DNA from: JBEISR01 sp044371425
GTDB taxonomy: Bacteria > Planctomycetota > Planctomycetia > Pirellulales > Pirellulaceae
DNA: 64,000 nucleotides
Direction: 5' to 3'
NCBI GenBank assembly: GCA_044371425.1
Contig: JBILTR010000003.1
Span: 248,001 to 312,000, forward strand
Shown here piece after piece: positions 7,487-16,288 of the stretch. The translations under genes and the position numbers were made by a program. Within the stretch, counting starts at the first letter, position 1, and every line of letters begins with the position of its first letter. Under the pieces are notes generated by a model. That model saw only the letters and a program-made list of their open reading frames with translations, did not search any database and was not told the DNA's origin.

Positions 7487-9262
7487 CTAGCTGAGAATGA
7501 TCTCGTCGACGGTACGTCCCGAGGGAATCATCGGCAGCACGTGCTCCTGGTAGGGAACCTGAACATCCAACACGAAAGGACCGGGATACTCGATCATCTC
7601 GATCAGCGCTTCTTTGAGGTCCGACTTTTTCTGGACGAAGGCTGCACCACAGCCATAGCCTTTTGCGATCGCGACAAAATCGGGGTACCGATCAACCACC
7701 ATGGCGTGCGCGGTGGTGTTGCCCGGCCCAGAGGCTTCCTCGTGGTCGACCGGCCCCAGATAGGTATGCGCCCGGTTGGCCCCCATGAAGCGATCCTCCC
7801 ACTGCACCACCATCCCCAGGTGCTGGTTGTTCAGCAGCAGCACCTTGACCGGAATCTTTTCGCAGTGGAGCGTCGCAAGCTCCTGGATGTTCATCTGGAA
7901 ACTGCCGTCCCCGTCGATGTCGACCACCAGCGCATTGGGATTGGCCACCTGGACTCCCATCGCCGATGGCAAGCCAAATCCCATCGTCCCCAGCCCTGAG
8001 CTGCTCAGCCACTGACGGGGCCTTCGGAAGGTGAAGAACTGGGCGGCCCACATCTGATGCTGCCCCACACCCACGGTGATGAATGTCTCTCGATCCTTCG
8101 TCAGGTCCGATAAGGTGCGAATGGCGTGCTGCTGCAGGATGCCATCAAACTGCTCGTCGTAACCGAACGGATACTTCGCCTTCTGCTTCATGCAATGATC
8201 GACCCATCCCGAAATATCTTCCGGGGGCTGTACGATCTTGTTCAATTCGCTGATCGCATAACGGACGTCGCTGCAGGCCCAGATATGAGCCTCCTTGTTT
8301 TTGTTCAGTTCCGAAGGGTCCACATCGACATGAATGATCTTGGCATGCTTGGCGAAAGCCTCCAGCCTCCCCGTGACCCGATCATCAAAACGAACCCCCA
8401 GCGCGATCAGTAGGTCGCAGTCTCGCACTGCGAAATTAGCGTACGCACTGCCATGCATGCCGAGCATATCCAGCGAGAGAGGCCCGTCACCGGGATAGGC
8501 TCCCAGCCCCATGACGGTCATCGCAACAGGAATCCCTGTCAGCTCCACCAATTTGCGAAACTCATCGGACGCCCCCGAGGCGATCACGCCACCACCAACA
8601 TAAAACACGGGACGCCTTGCGTTGCGGATCGCTGCAGCGATCTGACGAATCTGCTCCGGACGCGCCAGCGGCAATGTCGGGCAATATCCAGGCAGGTTCA
8701 AGGGAACCTCCCAGTCGACTTCACAGCTATCCAGCTGCACATCTTTGGGCAGGTCGATCAAGACCGGGCCTGGACGCCCGGTAGTGGCAATCTGGAACGC
8801 CTCCTTCATGACCCGTGGTAGATCTTCCACGCGAGTCACTAGGTAATGGTGTTTGGTGATGCTGCGGCAGATTTCGACGATGGGCGTTTCCTGAAACGCA
8901 TCGGTGCCGATCACCGACGTAGGAACTTGCCCAGTGAGTGCAATCAGCGGGATCGAATCCATTTTCGCGTCGGCGATGGCGGTCACCAGATTGGTCGCAC
9001 CAGGTCCACTGGTCGCCATGGCAACACCCACCTTGCCTGTGGATCGGGCAACCCCCTGCGCCGCAAAAGCCCCCCCCTGCTCATGCCGGGGAAGGATCGT
9101 TCGAATGCGATCGGCATACCGAGTCAAACTCTGGTGCAACGGCATGCTGCATCCGCCAGGATAGGCAAAGATGACGTCTACGCCATGATCCACCAGCGAC
9201 TGGATCACAATATCGGCGCCGGTCATCATCTTCGTCTTCTTCTGCGCGTCCACCAATGCCAT
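7487..9262 (-). CDS. ilvB: acetolactate synthase, large (catalytic) subunit
   Basis: Thiamine-diphosphate enzyme that condenses two pyruvates, or pyruvate with 2-oxobutyrate, in valine, leucine and isoleucine synthesis. At 591 residues it has the three expected domains. The N-terminal pyrimidine-binding domain has IFAYPGGCSMPLHQSL, RHEQGGAFAAQG with the catalytic glutamate, and SGPGATNLVTAIADA. The central FAD domain carries LGVRFDDRVTGR. The C-terminal domain has the ThDP motif GDGSFQMNIQELATLHCEK through NNQHLGMVVQWEDRF. The start ATG 9262 has an AGGAGG nine bases upstream; longer open frames are Arg-rich and unlikely. The regulatory small subunit (ilvN) is not adjacent, unlike many bacteria where the pair is co-transcribed. 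Confidence 0.95.
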   Translation of the reverse strand: MALVDAQKKTKMMTGADIVIQSLVDHGVDVIFAYPGGCSMPLHQSLTRYADRIRTILPRHEQGGAFAAQGVARSTGKVGVAMATSGPGATNLVTAIADAKMDSIPLIALTGQVPTSVIGTDAFQETPIVEICRSITKHHYLVTRVEDLPRVMKEAFQIATTGRPGPVLIDLPKDVQLDSCEVDWEVPLNLPGYCPTLPLARPEQIRQIAAAIRNARRPVFYVGGGVIASGASDEFRKLVELTGIPVAMTVMGLGAYPGDGPLSLDMLGMHGSAYANFAVRDCDLLIALGVRFDDRVTGRLEAFAKHAKIIHVDVDPSELNKNKEAHIWACSDVRYAISELNKIVQPPEDISGWVDHCMKQKAKYPFGYDEQFDGILQQHAIRTLSDLTKDRETFITVGVGQHQMWAAQFFTFRRPRQWLSSSGLGTMGFGLPSAMGVQVANPNALVVDIDGDGSFQMNIQELATLHCEKIPVKVLLLNNQHLGMVVQWEDRFMGANRAHTYLGPVDHEEASGPGNTTAHAMVVDRYPDFVAIAKGYGCGAAFVQKKSDLKEALIEMIEYPGPFVLDVQVPYQEHVLPMIPSGRTVDEIILS

Positions 9263-9513
9263 TGCAAGGTACCTCCTCGGCTTCCACGAAACTCCCGTCC
9301 AGCCACCCCCAAGCCTCTGCCTGAGCCCAGCCAGGCCGGTCTTCAGAATAGGCCATCGCCCCCTTTCGGGCAACCTCTTCTTGCCGCCGATGCAAGGCGG
9401 CCCCCCCACTCCCACCGATCACCGCCGATTACAATCGAACCAGTCGGTTGCAATCGTCCTCATATCCGGTAGAGCGTTCGCGCCTACTGCCAATCGGTGT
9501 GCGAGACAATCTC

Positions 9514-9897
9514 ATGACATGGCTCTGGGTAGCATTAGGCGGCGCGATGGGAAGCACCCTCCGGTGGGCCCTTCTGCAGCTCATGGCGATGTGGCCTGGC
9601 CCACAGTTCCTCTGGTCTACCCTGCTGGTGAATCTGCTGGGATGTTTTTTCACAGGTCTGTTTCTGGGATGCATGCAGCGGGCCCCCGAGTGGTGGTCGG
9701 GGGTCGACCCAGCGGTCCGCATCGGTCTGCTAGGAGGCTTCACCACCTTCAGCGCCCTGGCCGCCGACCTCCATCGGCACCTGTCGGCCGGACAGATTTT
9801 CCTCTCCCTGGGGCAGGGGATCGGACATCTGGTCTTGGGGGTGCTGGCCCTCCACCTGGGATGGCTGCTCACACAACCCACCCCGCTCGCCTCGTGA
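9514..9897 (+). CDS. crcB: fluoride ion exporter (Fluc/CrcB family)
   Basis: Small inner-membrane channel (127 residues from ATG 9514) that removes fluoride. Four hydrophobic segments are visible. The family signatures are the N-terminal GGAMGSTLRW (usual GGxxGaxxRy), NLLGCFFTGLFLG (usual N-x-x-G-x-F), and LGGFTTFSAL (usual GfxGgfTTFSTF). It acts as a dual-topology dimer. Only one copy is seen, consistent with a homodimer. I looked upstream for a fluoride riboswitch and saw no convincing match, so regulation is unclear. The downstream VOC gene follows after about 90 bp. Confidence 0.9.
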   Translation: MTWLWVALGGAMGSTLRWALLQLMAMWPGPQFLWSTLLVNLLGCFFTGLFLGCMQRAPEWWSGVDPAVRIGLLGGFTTFSALAADLHRHLSAGQIFLSLGQGIGHLVLGVLALHLGWLLTQPTPLAS

Positions 9898-9990
9898 GTG
9901 CCTCGGATAGGAATGCCTCTCCCCACCAATCCCGTTCATTCCCTTCAGCCAGCATCGCCCTAAGACTCCTTGAACTCCGCGAGCCTCCGC

Positions 9991-10449
9991 ATGGCATCCC
10001 AATCCCTCCCCCAAGTCGACTGCCTGACACCCATTCTTCACGTCCGTAGCGTCGAAGAAAGCATCGCTTGGTTCAGCACCCTGGGATGGCGACCGGGGTT
10101 TCGATGGAATGACTCGGGGTTGCTGCCGCCGACCGGTTCGGGTGCCAACTCCTCCATCGCGAACTTTGGAAGTGTGCAGAACGACAAACTAGAGATATTT
10201 CTTTGTATGCATGGCCAGGGCCCCTTGGGCGATCGGGACAACGAGGGAGTCTGGATGAGCTGGTGGATGTCCAGCCCCGAGGACGTCGACCGACTGCACC
10301 AAGTCGCGCTCCAGGCCGGCTTCCACATCGACCAACCCCCCACTGACGAACCGTGGGGCGTTCGAGAATTTCATCTACGACATCCCGATGGCCATGTGAT
10401 GCGAGTCAGCAGTGGCCTGACCACAAACAGGTCATCCAACCAACAATAG
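9991..10449 (+). CDS. VOC (glyoxalase/bleomycin-resistance) family protein
   Basis: A 152-residue single vicinal-oxygen-chelate domain. It opens with LTPILHVRSVEESIAWFSTLGW, the classical beta strand plus helix of the family, and closes with the strand WGVREFHLRHPDGHVMRVS. Members include glyoxalases, dioxygenases and antibiotic-binding proteins; this one cannot be assigned to a substrate. The start ATG 9991 precedes the domain directly. It is followed 10 bp later by a DUF1648 membrane protein and then an EthD-like gene, so the three may be co-transcribed. Confidence 0.85.
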   Translation: MASQSLPQVDCLTPILHVRSVEESIAWFSTLGWRPGFRWNDSGLLPPTGSGANSSIANFGSVQNDKLEIFLCMHGQGPLGDRDNEGVWMSWWMSSPEDVDRLHQVALQAGFHIDQPPTDEPWGVREFHLRHPDGHVMRVSSGLTTNRSSNQQ

Positions 10450-10459
10450 GAAGCCCCCC

Positions 10460-11014
10460 ATGCTCCTTAGACGATGGCAGTGGATCGTCGGCGCCATCGC
10501 GTTTTGGATCCTACTCGCCTTGGTCCAGAACGCTTGGTACTACCCACGACTGCCCGAGCAAGTGGCGATCCACTTCAACGCAGCAGGAAAAGCCGATTCC
10601 TGGGCATCCAAATCCCATGCCACCCTCCTGATGCTGGGACTCCAGATTTTCCTCCCCTCCTTCCTACTGCTCACCTCTCAACTGTCCCGCTCCCTTCCGA
10701 TCCAGTGGATCAACCTGCCTCATCGCGAATACTGGCTGGCCCCGGAACGGAAGGAAGCAACCCTCGCATCGATGGAACGATTTCTCTGGTGGATCGCCAT
10801 GGCGACCTCGCTGTGGATCCTGGTGGTCAACCACCTGACCTTCGTGGCGAACGCGTCAGGAGGAAACCTTCGCTTGCTCCCGTTCCTCGTTGGACTTGCG
10901 ACCTATATGGCGATCGTTTTTTGCCTGGCTGGAGGGATGGTCTGGAAATTCCGCCTGCCCCCTCCAGATCTCTCCCAGCCAACACCCCATCCAGACGATA
11001 GGAAAGTGAAATGA
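10460..11014 (+). CDS. DUF1648-containing integral membrane protein
   Basis: A 184-residue protein with hydrophobic segments at about residues 8-24, 54-73, 110-130 and 140-162. After the first helix lies the DUF1648 signature YYPRLPEQVAIHFNAAGKAD with SWASK, an extracytoplasmic loop known from SdpI-type immunity and similar proteins. Unlike SdpI, only this module is recognisable, so an immunity role cannot be claimed. The stop overlaps the ATG of the following EthD-like gene by four bases, suggesting coupling. Function unknown. Confidence 0.8.
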   Translation: MLLRRWQWIVGAIAFWILLALVQNAWYYPRLPEQVAIHFNAAGKADSWASKSHATLLMLGLQIFLPSFLLLTSQLSRSLPIQWINLPHREYWLAPERKEATLASMERFLWWIAMATSLWILVVNHLTFVANASGGNLRLLPFLVGLATYMAIVFCLAGGMVWKFRLPPPDLSQPTPHPDDRKVK

Positions 11015-11325
11015 TTCGATTGCTGGTTCTCTATGGACATCCCGAAGACCCCGCTGCATTCGATCGCTATTATCAGGCGATCCACATTCCTCTGGCGCGT
11101 CGCCTGCAGGGACTTCGCAAATGGACGATCGGCAAGGTGGAAGGAACCCCCGCTGGCACCCCTTCGCCGTACTATTACATCGCTGATCTCTACGCCGATT
11201 CGCGAGAGCAGATGGAAGCGATTTTAGCTTCCCCCGAAGGACAGGCCGCCGTTGCCGATGTCCCCAATTACGCCACCGGTGGGGTCACTTTTCTTTACAC
11301 CGAAGTCGAAGAGGTCCCGGTGTGA
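11011..11325 (+). CDS. EthD family protein
   Basis: A 104-residue ferredoxin-like fold protein of the EthD/dimeric alpha-beta barrel type. Visible features are MIRLLVLYGHPEDPAAFDRYY, then IHIPLARRLQGLRKWTIGKVEG, and the C-terminal half with YYYIADLYADSREQMEAILASPEG and a closing GGVTFLY strand. EthD was first noted in ethyl-tert-butyl-ether degradation, and related proteins serve in many small-molecule conversions. Its start overlaps the preceding membrane gene (ATGA). It converges with the porin gene, leaving about 15 bp between the two stops. Confidence 0.85.
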   Translation: MIRLLVLYGHPEDPAAFDRYYQAIHIPLARRLQGLRKWTIGKVEGTPAGTPSPYYYIADLYADSREQMEAILASPEGQAAVADVPNYATGGVTFLYTEVEEVPV

Positions 11326-11340
11326 TCACGACTGCTGCGT

Positions 11341-12870
11341 TCAGTAGTTCATCTGAAACTGGAATCGAAGAAGCGTTCCCTGGAACTGACCATAGGAAAG
11401 CGTATCCGCCTGCGACCGAGCGATCGTGTTGGTTCGATCGGTCATCGTGTAGGAAGTTGTCAACTCGGCCGCCGGATGAATCTGCCACTCCAGCCCCAAC
11501 TCAAACTCATCGATCTGAGTGGCGGGACTGTTCCTCTCGGATTTGTATCCACCTCGAAAGTAGTTGTATCGAGCATACGGAAACCAGGTCCCATAACCGT
11601 TCTTGATCTGATACATCGTCTGCACGTAGCCGCCCGTCAGTGAACTCTCCTCCACCACGGTCTGGGTCGCATCCAGCGACGGCCCGCGCCCCACCGTCCA
11701 CTCCGACTGAAAACCCAGAGGCTGAGGGTAATAAACCGCCGTCCATGCCAATCGATTGTCAGCCGTTCCATCCCGATTGGAGAACGGCGCGATGGCCGGA
11801 CCGACTCCATTGGGACTGATCGGCGAAGTCAATACAACATACTCTCCAGCATACCCCTGCATCCCAAGTTCGTACCTCTGCCCGTTGGCCAGAATGCCTG
11901 GATAGAGGAACCTCGCAACCATGTGGATATTGTCGTTCTGCTCTCGAAAGGATCCCCCCTGGCCATTGTAGAAGCCGAAAGCAAACATGCCGTAGTTGCC
12001 TGATCCCTTGAGCCCCATGTCGATCACTTCCTTGAAAAACTCCTGCGCCGGCTCGGGGGTCCAGTAATAAATCACCCCAAGATCACGCTCGTTCCTGACA
12101 TCGCTATTGAGCGCGTCAGATCGATCCAGCGGAAGTCGATTCGAACTGCTCTGCATATTCTCCCAGCCATAGGGTATCTTTGATTGCCCGATACGAAGCC
12201 GATGCACTTTGGTCTTATCGATGTAGTAATCGCCGTACCAGTCTCTGATCTGAGTGAACTGGAACGCGTCGTTGACACCGGGAATCAAGGCTGCAAAGTC
12301 AGGCTGCAGGTAAACCCCCAGATGCTCATGGACGTCTCCCTGCAGGATCAATCGCGCACGTCGAATGGTGAAGCTCTGGTTATCGGTCACCGAAGGATCC
12401 CCCACCAGATGCGGCGGGAAACTGTCCCGCTGAAGACTCAGGTTGTCGCTGATCCGCACCTGCGCATAGCCGCGCAAAGTCAGCTTCTCATACCAAGGCT
12501 TCTTCTTCTCCTTGGCGCTCTTCTTCGAATCCTCCAGCTGCTTCTCCAGCTCCTCGCGCGACGATTCCAGGCTGCCGATCTTCTCTTCCGCTTCGGTCAG
12601 TCGCTTGGTCAACGCTTCGATCGGATCTTCTTGGCCAGCTAGCTCCCCTCCCTCGTCGACAAGTCGCTCTCCCCCAGCCCCTAACTCGCCTTCGGAAATC
12701 GCCCTCGCTTCCTCCAGCACCAATGGCCGCACGGGGACTGGCGGGCCCTGAGCCAGAAGGGTCGGAGCGAACGACACCAGCAGGAACATCGCACAACTCG
12801 AGAGGCAGAAACGAGAATGCTGGCAAACCATCGTGCCTCGCGTGTTCATCGAAAAGGGTGAATTCTTCAT
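11341..12870 (-). CDS. outer-membrane porin (OprO/OprP phosphate-selective type) with periplasmic coiled coil
   Basis: About 509 residues from ATG 12870. After a signal peptide (SRFCLSSCAMFLLVSFAPTLLAQ) comes a coiled-coil segment rich in Glu and Lys (LTKRLTEAEEKIGSLESSRE and following), probably trimerising and reaching towards the cell wall. The rest is a beta-barrel of the phosphate-selective porin O/P family: LTLRGYAQVRIS, IRRARLILQGDVHEHLGVYLQPDFA, the conserved IGQSKIPYGWENMQSS, and a final aromatic strand ending FQFQMNY. The C-terminal tyrosine suits outer-membrane assembly. ATGs at 12849 and 12831 are alternative starts. The gene is divergent from ridA. Substrate specificity cannot be read. 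Confidence 0.87.
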   Translation of the reverse strand: MKNSPFSMNTRGTMVCQHSRFCLSSCAMFLLVSFAPTLLAQGPPVPVRPLVLEEARAISEGELGAGGERLVDEGGELAGQEDPIEALTKRLTEAEEKIGSLESSREELEKQLEDSKKSAKEKKKPWYEKLTLRGYAQVRISDNLSLQRDSFPPHLVGDPSVTDNQSFTIRRARLILQGDVHEHLGVYLQPDFAALIPGVNDAFQFTQIRDWYGDYYIDKTKVHRLRIGQSKIPYGWENMQSSSNRLPLDRSDALNSDVRNERDLGVIYYWTPEPAQEFFKEVIDMGLKGSGNYGMFAFGFYNGQGGSFREQNDNIHMVARFLYPGILANGQRYELGMQGYAGEYVVLTSPISPNGVGPAIAPFSNRDGTADNRLAWTAVYYPQPLGFQSEWTVGRGPSLDATQTVVEESSLTGGYVQTMYQIKNGYGTWFPYARYNYFRGGYKSERNSPATQIDEFELGLEWQIHPAAELTTSYTMTDRTNTIARSQADTLSYGQFQGTLLRFQFQMNY

Positions 12871-12981
12871 CTCCGTCGAATGAACATTCGGAACAATCGA
12901 TACAGTTTCTCCATGTTTCGCGACGATTTCTTTCCCATTGCGATCTGGAGGTTCCCAAGCCACCAAAGGGCAGGAAGAAAA

Positions 12982-13356
12982 ATGAGCCGATCGATTGAAC
13001 GTTTCGGAGTCACCAGGCGGTGGTCGGATGCCGCTGCCTTCGGCGGGCTGCTCTTCTTCGTCGAGGTGCCAGAAAATCCCGAAGGGTCCGCTGAGCAGCA
13101 GTTCCATCAGGTACTGAAGCAGGTGGAGGGACGCCTAGAGCAGGGAGGCAGCGATCCGAGGTCGCTGCTTCAGGTGCTGATCTTCCTGCCCAACCCAGAA
13201 GATCTCCCCACCTTCAACACCATCTGGGATGCATGGGTTCCCAGTGGATATGCTCCCGTGCGGGCCTGCATCCATGCGGCCCTGGCAGCACCTGGGTACC
13301 GCGTGGAGCTGGTAGTTACGGCCGCGCGCATCACCCGCGAAGGCGCAGCGGACTGA
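12982..13356 (+). CDS. RidA (YjgF/YER057c/UK114) family protein
   Basis: A 124-residue enamine/imine deaminase-like protein. Features are FGVTRRWSDAAAFGGLLFFVEVP, the helix GSAEQQFHQVLKQVEGRLEQGG, LLQVLIFLPNPEDLPTFNTIWDAWVP and the C-terminal PGYRVELVVTAAR. In true RidA the end reads R-x-x-V-E-I-x-x-x-A with an upstream arginine; PVRACIHAALAAPGYRVELV is similar but not identical, so it may belong to another Rid subgroup. The start is ATG 12982 with AGGAAG a few bases upstream; the open frame upstream crosses the porin promoter region. It is convergent with the bacterioferritin-like gene. Confidence 0.82.
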   Translation: MSRSIERFGVTRRWSDAAAFGGLLFFVEVPENPEGSAEQQFHQVLKQVEGRLEQGGSDPRSLLQVLIFLPNPEDLPTFNTIWDAWVPSGYAPVRACIHAALAAPGYRVELVVTAARITREGAAD

Positions 13357-13382
13357 CCCGATCGCGAGCCGGAGAAAGCCGA

Positions 13383-13877
13383 TCAAGCTCCCTCGGGGGA
13401 TTCGTCCCCGGAGACCGACATATGCTTGGCGATGTAGGCGGGCTCCGTGATCCGCTCGATCAAGTCCAACTGCAGCTCCAGCCACGCCATGTGATTCTCT
13501 TCATCGATCAGGATTTGCTCAAAGAGCAAACGCGATCCCACATCGCCCGATTCCCCCGCGACCCTCGCGGAGTTGGCATAAAAATCGATCGCATGGTTTT
13601 CATCAGCTGCGTCCGCTGCAAACAGATCCCTCAGCGATCGGGCAATGGCCGGCGTCTTTGCCAGCGTCACCACGGGCTCCCCCTTCAAGAATAGAATCCG
13701 CTTGAGGAACTGATCGGCGTGCCCCAGTTCTTCGAGCATCTCCTGACGCATCTTTTTCGCCAGCCGGTCGATTCCCCAGTCGTCCAGAACAGCCGCGTGC
13801 AATTGGTATTGGTGCGCCGCCGTCAGCTCCATCGCAAGAGCCTGTTGCAGGTGCTTCAAAGTGGCGGATCGATCCAT
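13383..13877 (-). CDS. bacterioferritin-like diiron protein
   Basis: A 164-residue four-helix ferritin-like protein. Iron ligands follow the bacterioferritin pattern: E17 in AMELTAAHQYQLHA, E50 and H53 in EELGHADQFLKRILFLKG, the third-helix DENHAIDFY and the fourth-helix DEENHMAWLELQ. The position of the haem-binding methionine of bacterioferritin (E-x-M-x-H-A-D) is leucine here (EELGHAD), so haem binding in the usual way is unlikely. I infer iron storage or detoxification. ATG 13877 was chosen because conservation starts at MDRSATLKHLQQALAMEL. Confidence 0.85.
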   Translation of the reverse strand: MDRSATLKHLQQALAMELTAAHQYQLHAAVLDDWGIDRLAKKMRQEMLEELGHADQFLKRILFLKGEPVVTLAKTPAIARSLRDLFAADAADENHAIDFYANSARVAGESGDVGSRLLFEQILIDEENHMAWLELQLDLIERITEPAYIAKHMSVSGDESPEGA

Positions 13878-14013
13878 GGGATTGGTCCTTTCGAAGGAAT
13901 GCTTCAAGACATCAGGCAGTCGACTTGCGACGACATCCAACCTACTGAGTTATCGTAGGTCCTATGGCAATCGTACCGGGACGCCAGCGCCATCCTTGCG
14001 CCCCTCCCGCCGC

Positions 14014-15126
14014 TCAGCCTCCAGCCTCCAGCAACGCTCTTATCGGCGACTCCATCGCGTCCGCCTGGCGAACGAAACCAAGATCGGAGGGGTGAGATCC
14101 ATCGGTCGTCGCCTCCCCGTCGTCCCCAAGAAGCGGCTCCCCCTCCAGATAACTGAGCCGCTGGATCCCGCGATCGACCAGACGCCGATAAGCTGCCTTC
14201 ATCGCTTCACGACTGGTCCGATGCCTCTGCTGCCTCGCAGGCAACAGCCACGCGTTGGCGTACGTCCGATCTTCCACCAGCAGGATCGGCATTGTAGGCC
14301 GCACCGCGCGCCATCGTGTCACAAAGTCTTCAGCCCTTTCAGCTATCTCTTGCGCTTCCATGTTGGGCAGGCAGTCGATCACGATCAATGCCGAATCGAT
14401 CTCCGCAAGGAATTGCCCGACTTCCCATTCCATCTTGCCGTTTCCACTCAAGCCAAAATTCAGGACTGGGCGGGCCAAACGCTTCCCTAGCAGCGCTACG
14501 TGCGACATACCCGGCCGCGAGGCGCATGCTCCTTGGGTGATCGACGTTCCGTAGAACAAAATCGGCGAGTCCTTTCTTGGGGCGATCGGTTCGAACGTCG
14601 CACCCTTCGGGACTCCAACTCGCAAGTGCTCGATGCCGTTGTAGAGCGGAAAGTCGAGATGAAAATCGCGCATCATCTGGGGCAGATCGGTCACCAAGCT
14701 CGCCTCCACCTGCCGCTGCTTGGGCTGAGTCACCGCAACCCATCGCCATCGCCCCGATGTATCCCTTGCATAGAGATCGACGCCGCTGACTCCAGTAGCC
14801 GGCATGTGTGGCATCGCGAGGGAATCGCCAGTCAGTCGGTACTCGATGGAGATACTAGTGGCGTCGGTACGAAATCGAGCCGACATACCCGCTGCATGAC
14901 GACTAAGGTTCCACACCGGCTCGCGCACCACCCCCTTGGCCCGCGCCGGAAGTCGATCAAACGGCGACTCGGTATCCGCAAACCCCTTCCCTTCGATTCC
15001 CCACTCTCGCACATCATGCCACTGGACCGCATCTTGCGTTGCCGCCAGGCGAGTCGTTGCACACCACCCAGTCGCAGCCGCTGCCGTCTGCAGCATCCAC
15101 TTGCGGCGATTCCACTTCCACGACAT
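14014..15126 (-). CDS. SGNH/GDSL-type hydrolase with N-terminal accessory domain
   Basis: A 370-residue exported esterase-like protein. The leader NRRKWMLQTAAAATGWCATT resembles a twin-arginine signal. The first half (about 35-180) is a beta-rich domain with WNLSRHAAGMSARFRTDATS, which precedes the SGNH domain in this subfamily. The catalytic block is ILFYGTSITQGACASRPG with S195. Block III LNFGLSGNGKMEWEVG carries the Gly and Asn, and the last block DGSHPSDLG supplies the Asp-His pair. Relatives include carbohydrate esterases; the substrate is unknown. ATG 15126 was chosen because it leaves a compact leader; the frame extends only 13 codons further. Confidence 0.85.
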   Translation of the reverse strand: MSWKWNRRKWMLQTAAAATGWCATTRLAATQDAVQWHDVREWGIEGKGFADTESPFDRLPARAKGVVREPVWNLSRHAAGMSARFRTDATSISIEYRLTGDSLAMPHMPATGVSGVDLYARDTSGRWRWVAVTQPKQRQVEASLVTDLPQMMRDFHLDFPLYNGIEHLRVGVPKGATFEPIAPRKDSPILFYGTSITQGACASRPGMSHVALLGKRLARPVLNFGLSGNGKMEWEVGQFLAEIDSALIVIDCLPNMEAQEIAERAEDFVTRWRAVRPTMPILLVEDRTYANAWLLPARQQRHRTSREAMKAAYRRLVDRGIQRLSYLEGEPLLGDDGEATTDGSHPSDLGFVRQADAMESPIRALLEAGG

Positions 15127-15320
15127 GCTCCATCTCCCCAGGCAAGTCCATCGACCCATCCCCAAAAGCCGCTCGATGACCGATTCAGCTCAGAAATCGA
15201 TACAGACCGAAGAAACGATCGTACCCCAGAATGGGAAGAAGGATGGGCATCCAATTGGCCCCAATCGATTCAACGATCGCCCAGGGGGAATCCGCGAAGG
15301 ATCGTGCTCTTTTCTGAGCC

Positions 15321-16103
15321 TTAAACGCCCGATCGCCGTCGCATCCAGCGACGCCCGGCGATCGCCAGCGACGCAACCCCCGTCAGCAGCATTGCCCCAG
15401 GCTCGGGAATCGGCGCTAGAAACGACGCCGTCACCGAAAAATTGTCGATCGCCAAACCGTCGTCCGCGCCGGAAGCATTGAAATCCTTCCAACGGAACCA
15501 AATCACATCGTTGGGATTCAGCGATACGGTGATCTCTCCCACCAGATTGGTAAAGAGGCTGTTGCCGTCCCTAGCACCGAACGCACCGGTCTGATCAGGC
15601 GTCACAAAGTTCAGGGTCGAAAGTCCAGTCCAAGTCCCTGCAGTCAGCGATAACGAAGTCGCATCGGTGGAGTATTCGAAATCCAACCGATCCTCCCGAC
15701 CGGCCACCCCCAAGCGCCAAAGTTCGCCACGGTAACTGACACTCAGTTTTTCAATGGCGGTGTCACCCTGGTTGATGAACCTCGCGCCAATGGTCGGTAC
15801 AACTGATCCGCTAAGAATCCCACCGAAGGCGCGGTCTGTCGAACCGCTAGCTCCAAAGCTATAGGTGTTTCCGGTATTGCTTGACCCCGTCCCAACACCA
15901 TACGACGTGTTGGCTCCCGTCCCGGTTTCACTGAAGTACCAACCAAACGGCACCGTGGTTCCGGTCCCACCCGTGCTGGCCAGCGTGTCGAAATCCTGGG
16001 TGTAGCTGCTGGCGGTGTTGGATAGAACGATGTCGGCATAAGCGACTGATCGAGTAGCGATCACCATCGATCCCATCACCACCAAGAACCTGAGCAGCAT
16101 CAT
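15321..16103 (-). CDS. PEP-CTERM sorted exported protein
   Basis: A 260-residue secreted protein with a signal peptide (MMLLRFLVVMGSMVIATRSVAYA). Its long Thr-, Ser- and Gly-rich body reads like a beta-sandwich (SLTAGTWTGLSTLNFVTP, VSLNPNDVIWFRWKDFNASG and DDGLAIDNFSV). It ends in the sorting signal PIPEPGAMLLTGVASLAIAG followed by a basic cluster. Such tails are handled by exosortase/archaeosortase systems, none of which is in this window. The start 16103 has a GAGGGAG five bases upstream. The region just upstream (about 16130-16230) is visibly AT-richer than its surroundings and probably contains the promoter. Confidence 0.88.
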   Translation of the reverse strand: MMLLRFLVVMGSMVIATRSVAYADIVLSNTASSYTQDFDTLASTGGTGTTVPFGWYFSETGTGANTSYGVGTGSSNTGNTYSFGASGSTDRAFGGILSGSVVPTIGARFINQGDTAIEKLSVSYRGELWRLGVAGREDRLDFEYSTDATSLSLTAGTWTGLSTLNFVTPDQTGAFGARDGNSLFTNLVGEITVSLNPNDVIWFRWKDFNASGADDGLAIDNFSVTASFLAPIPEPGAMLLTGVASLAIAGRRWMRRRSGV

Positions 16104-16288
16104 GGAGACTCCCTCGGCAAACCAATCGTTGCAAACGGAAGAACCGGATTGTTCGAATTCCAAGTATCTTCCGTTAATTCTTAACCATTTTACCACCCTT
16201 CGCAATAGAAATGCCAGCTTTTTCTATCCGGAAAGACAACCCGAGAGGGGGGTTTAGAAAGCCGACTCTATTCGAGAAGCGACGATTC

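Noticed and set aside
6816..7490. 224-residue forward frame opposite the transglutaminase leader
   Set aside because: Arg/Pro-rich, no motif, and it conflicts with better-supported reverse-strand genes.
9423..9513. fluoride riboswitch upstream of crcB
   Set aside because: The conserved crcB-motif sequence and pseudoknot segments could not be found by eye.
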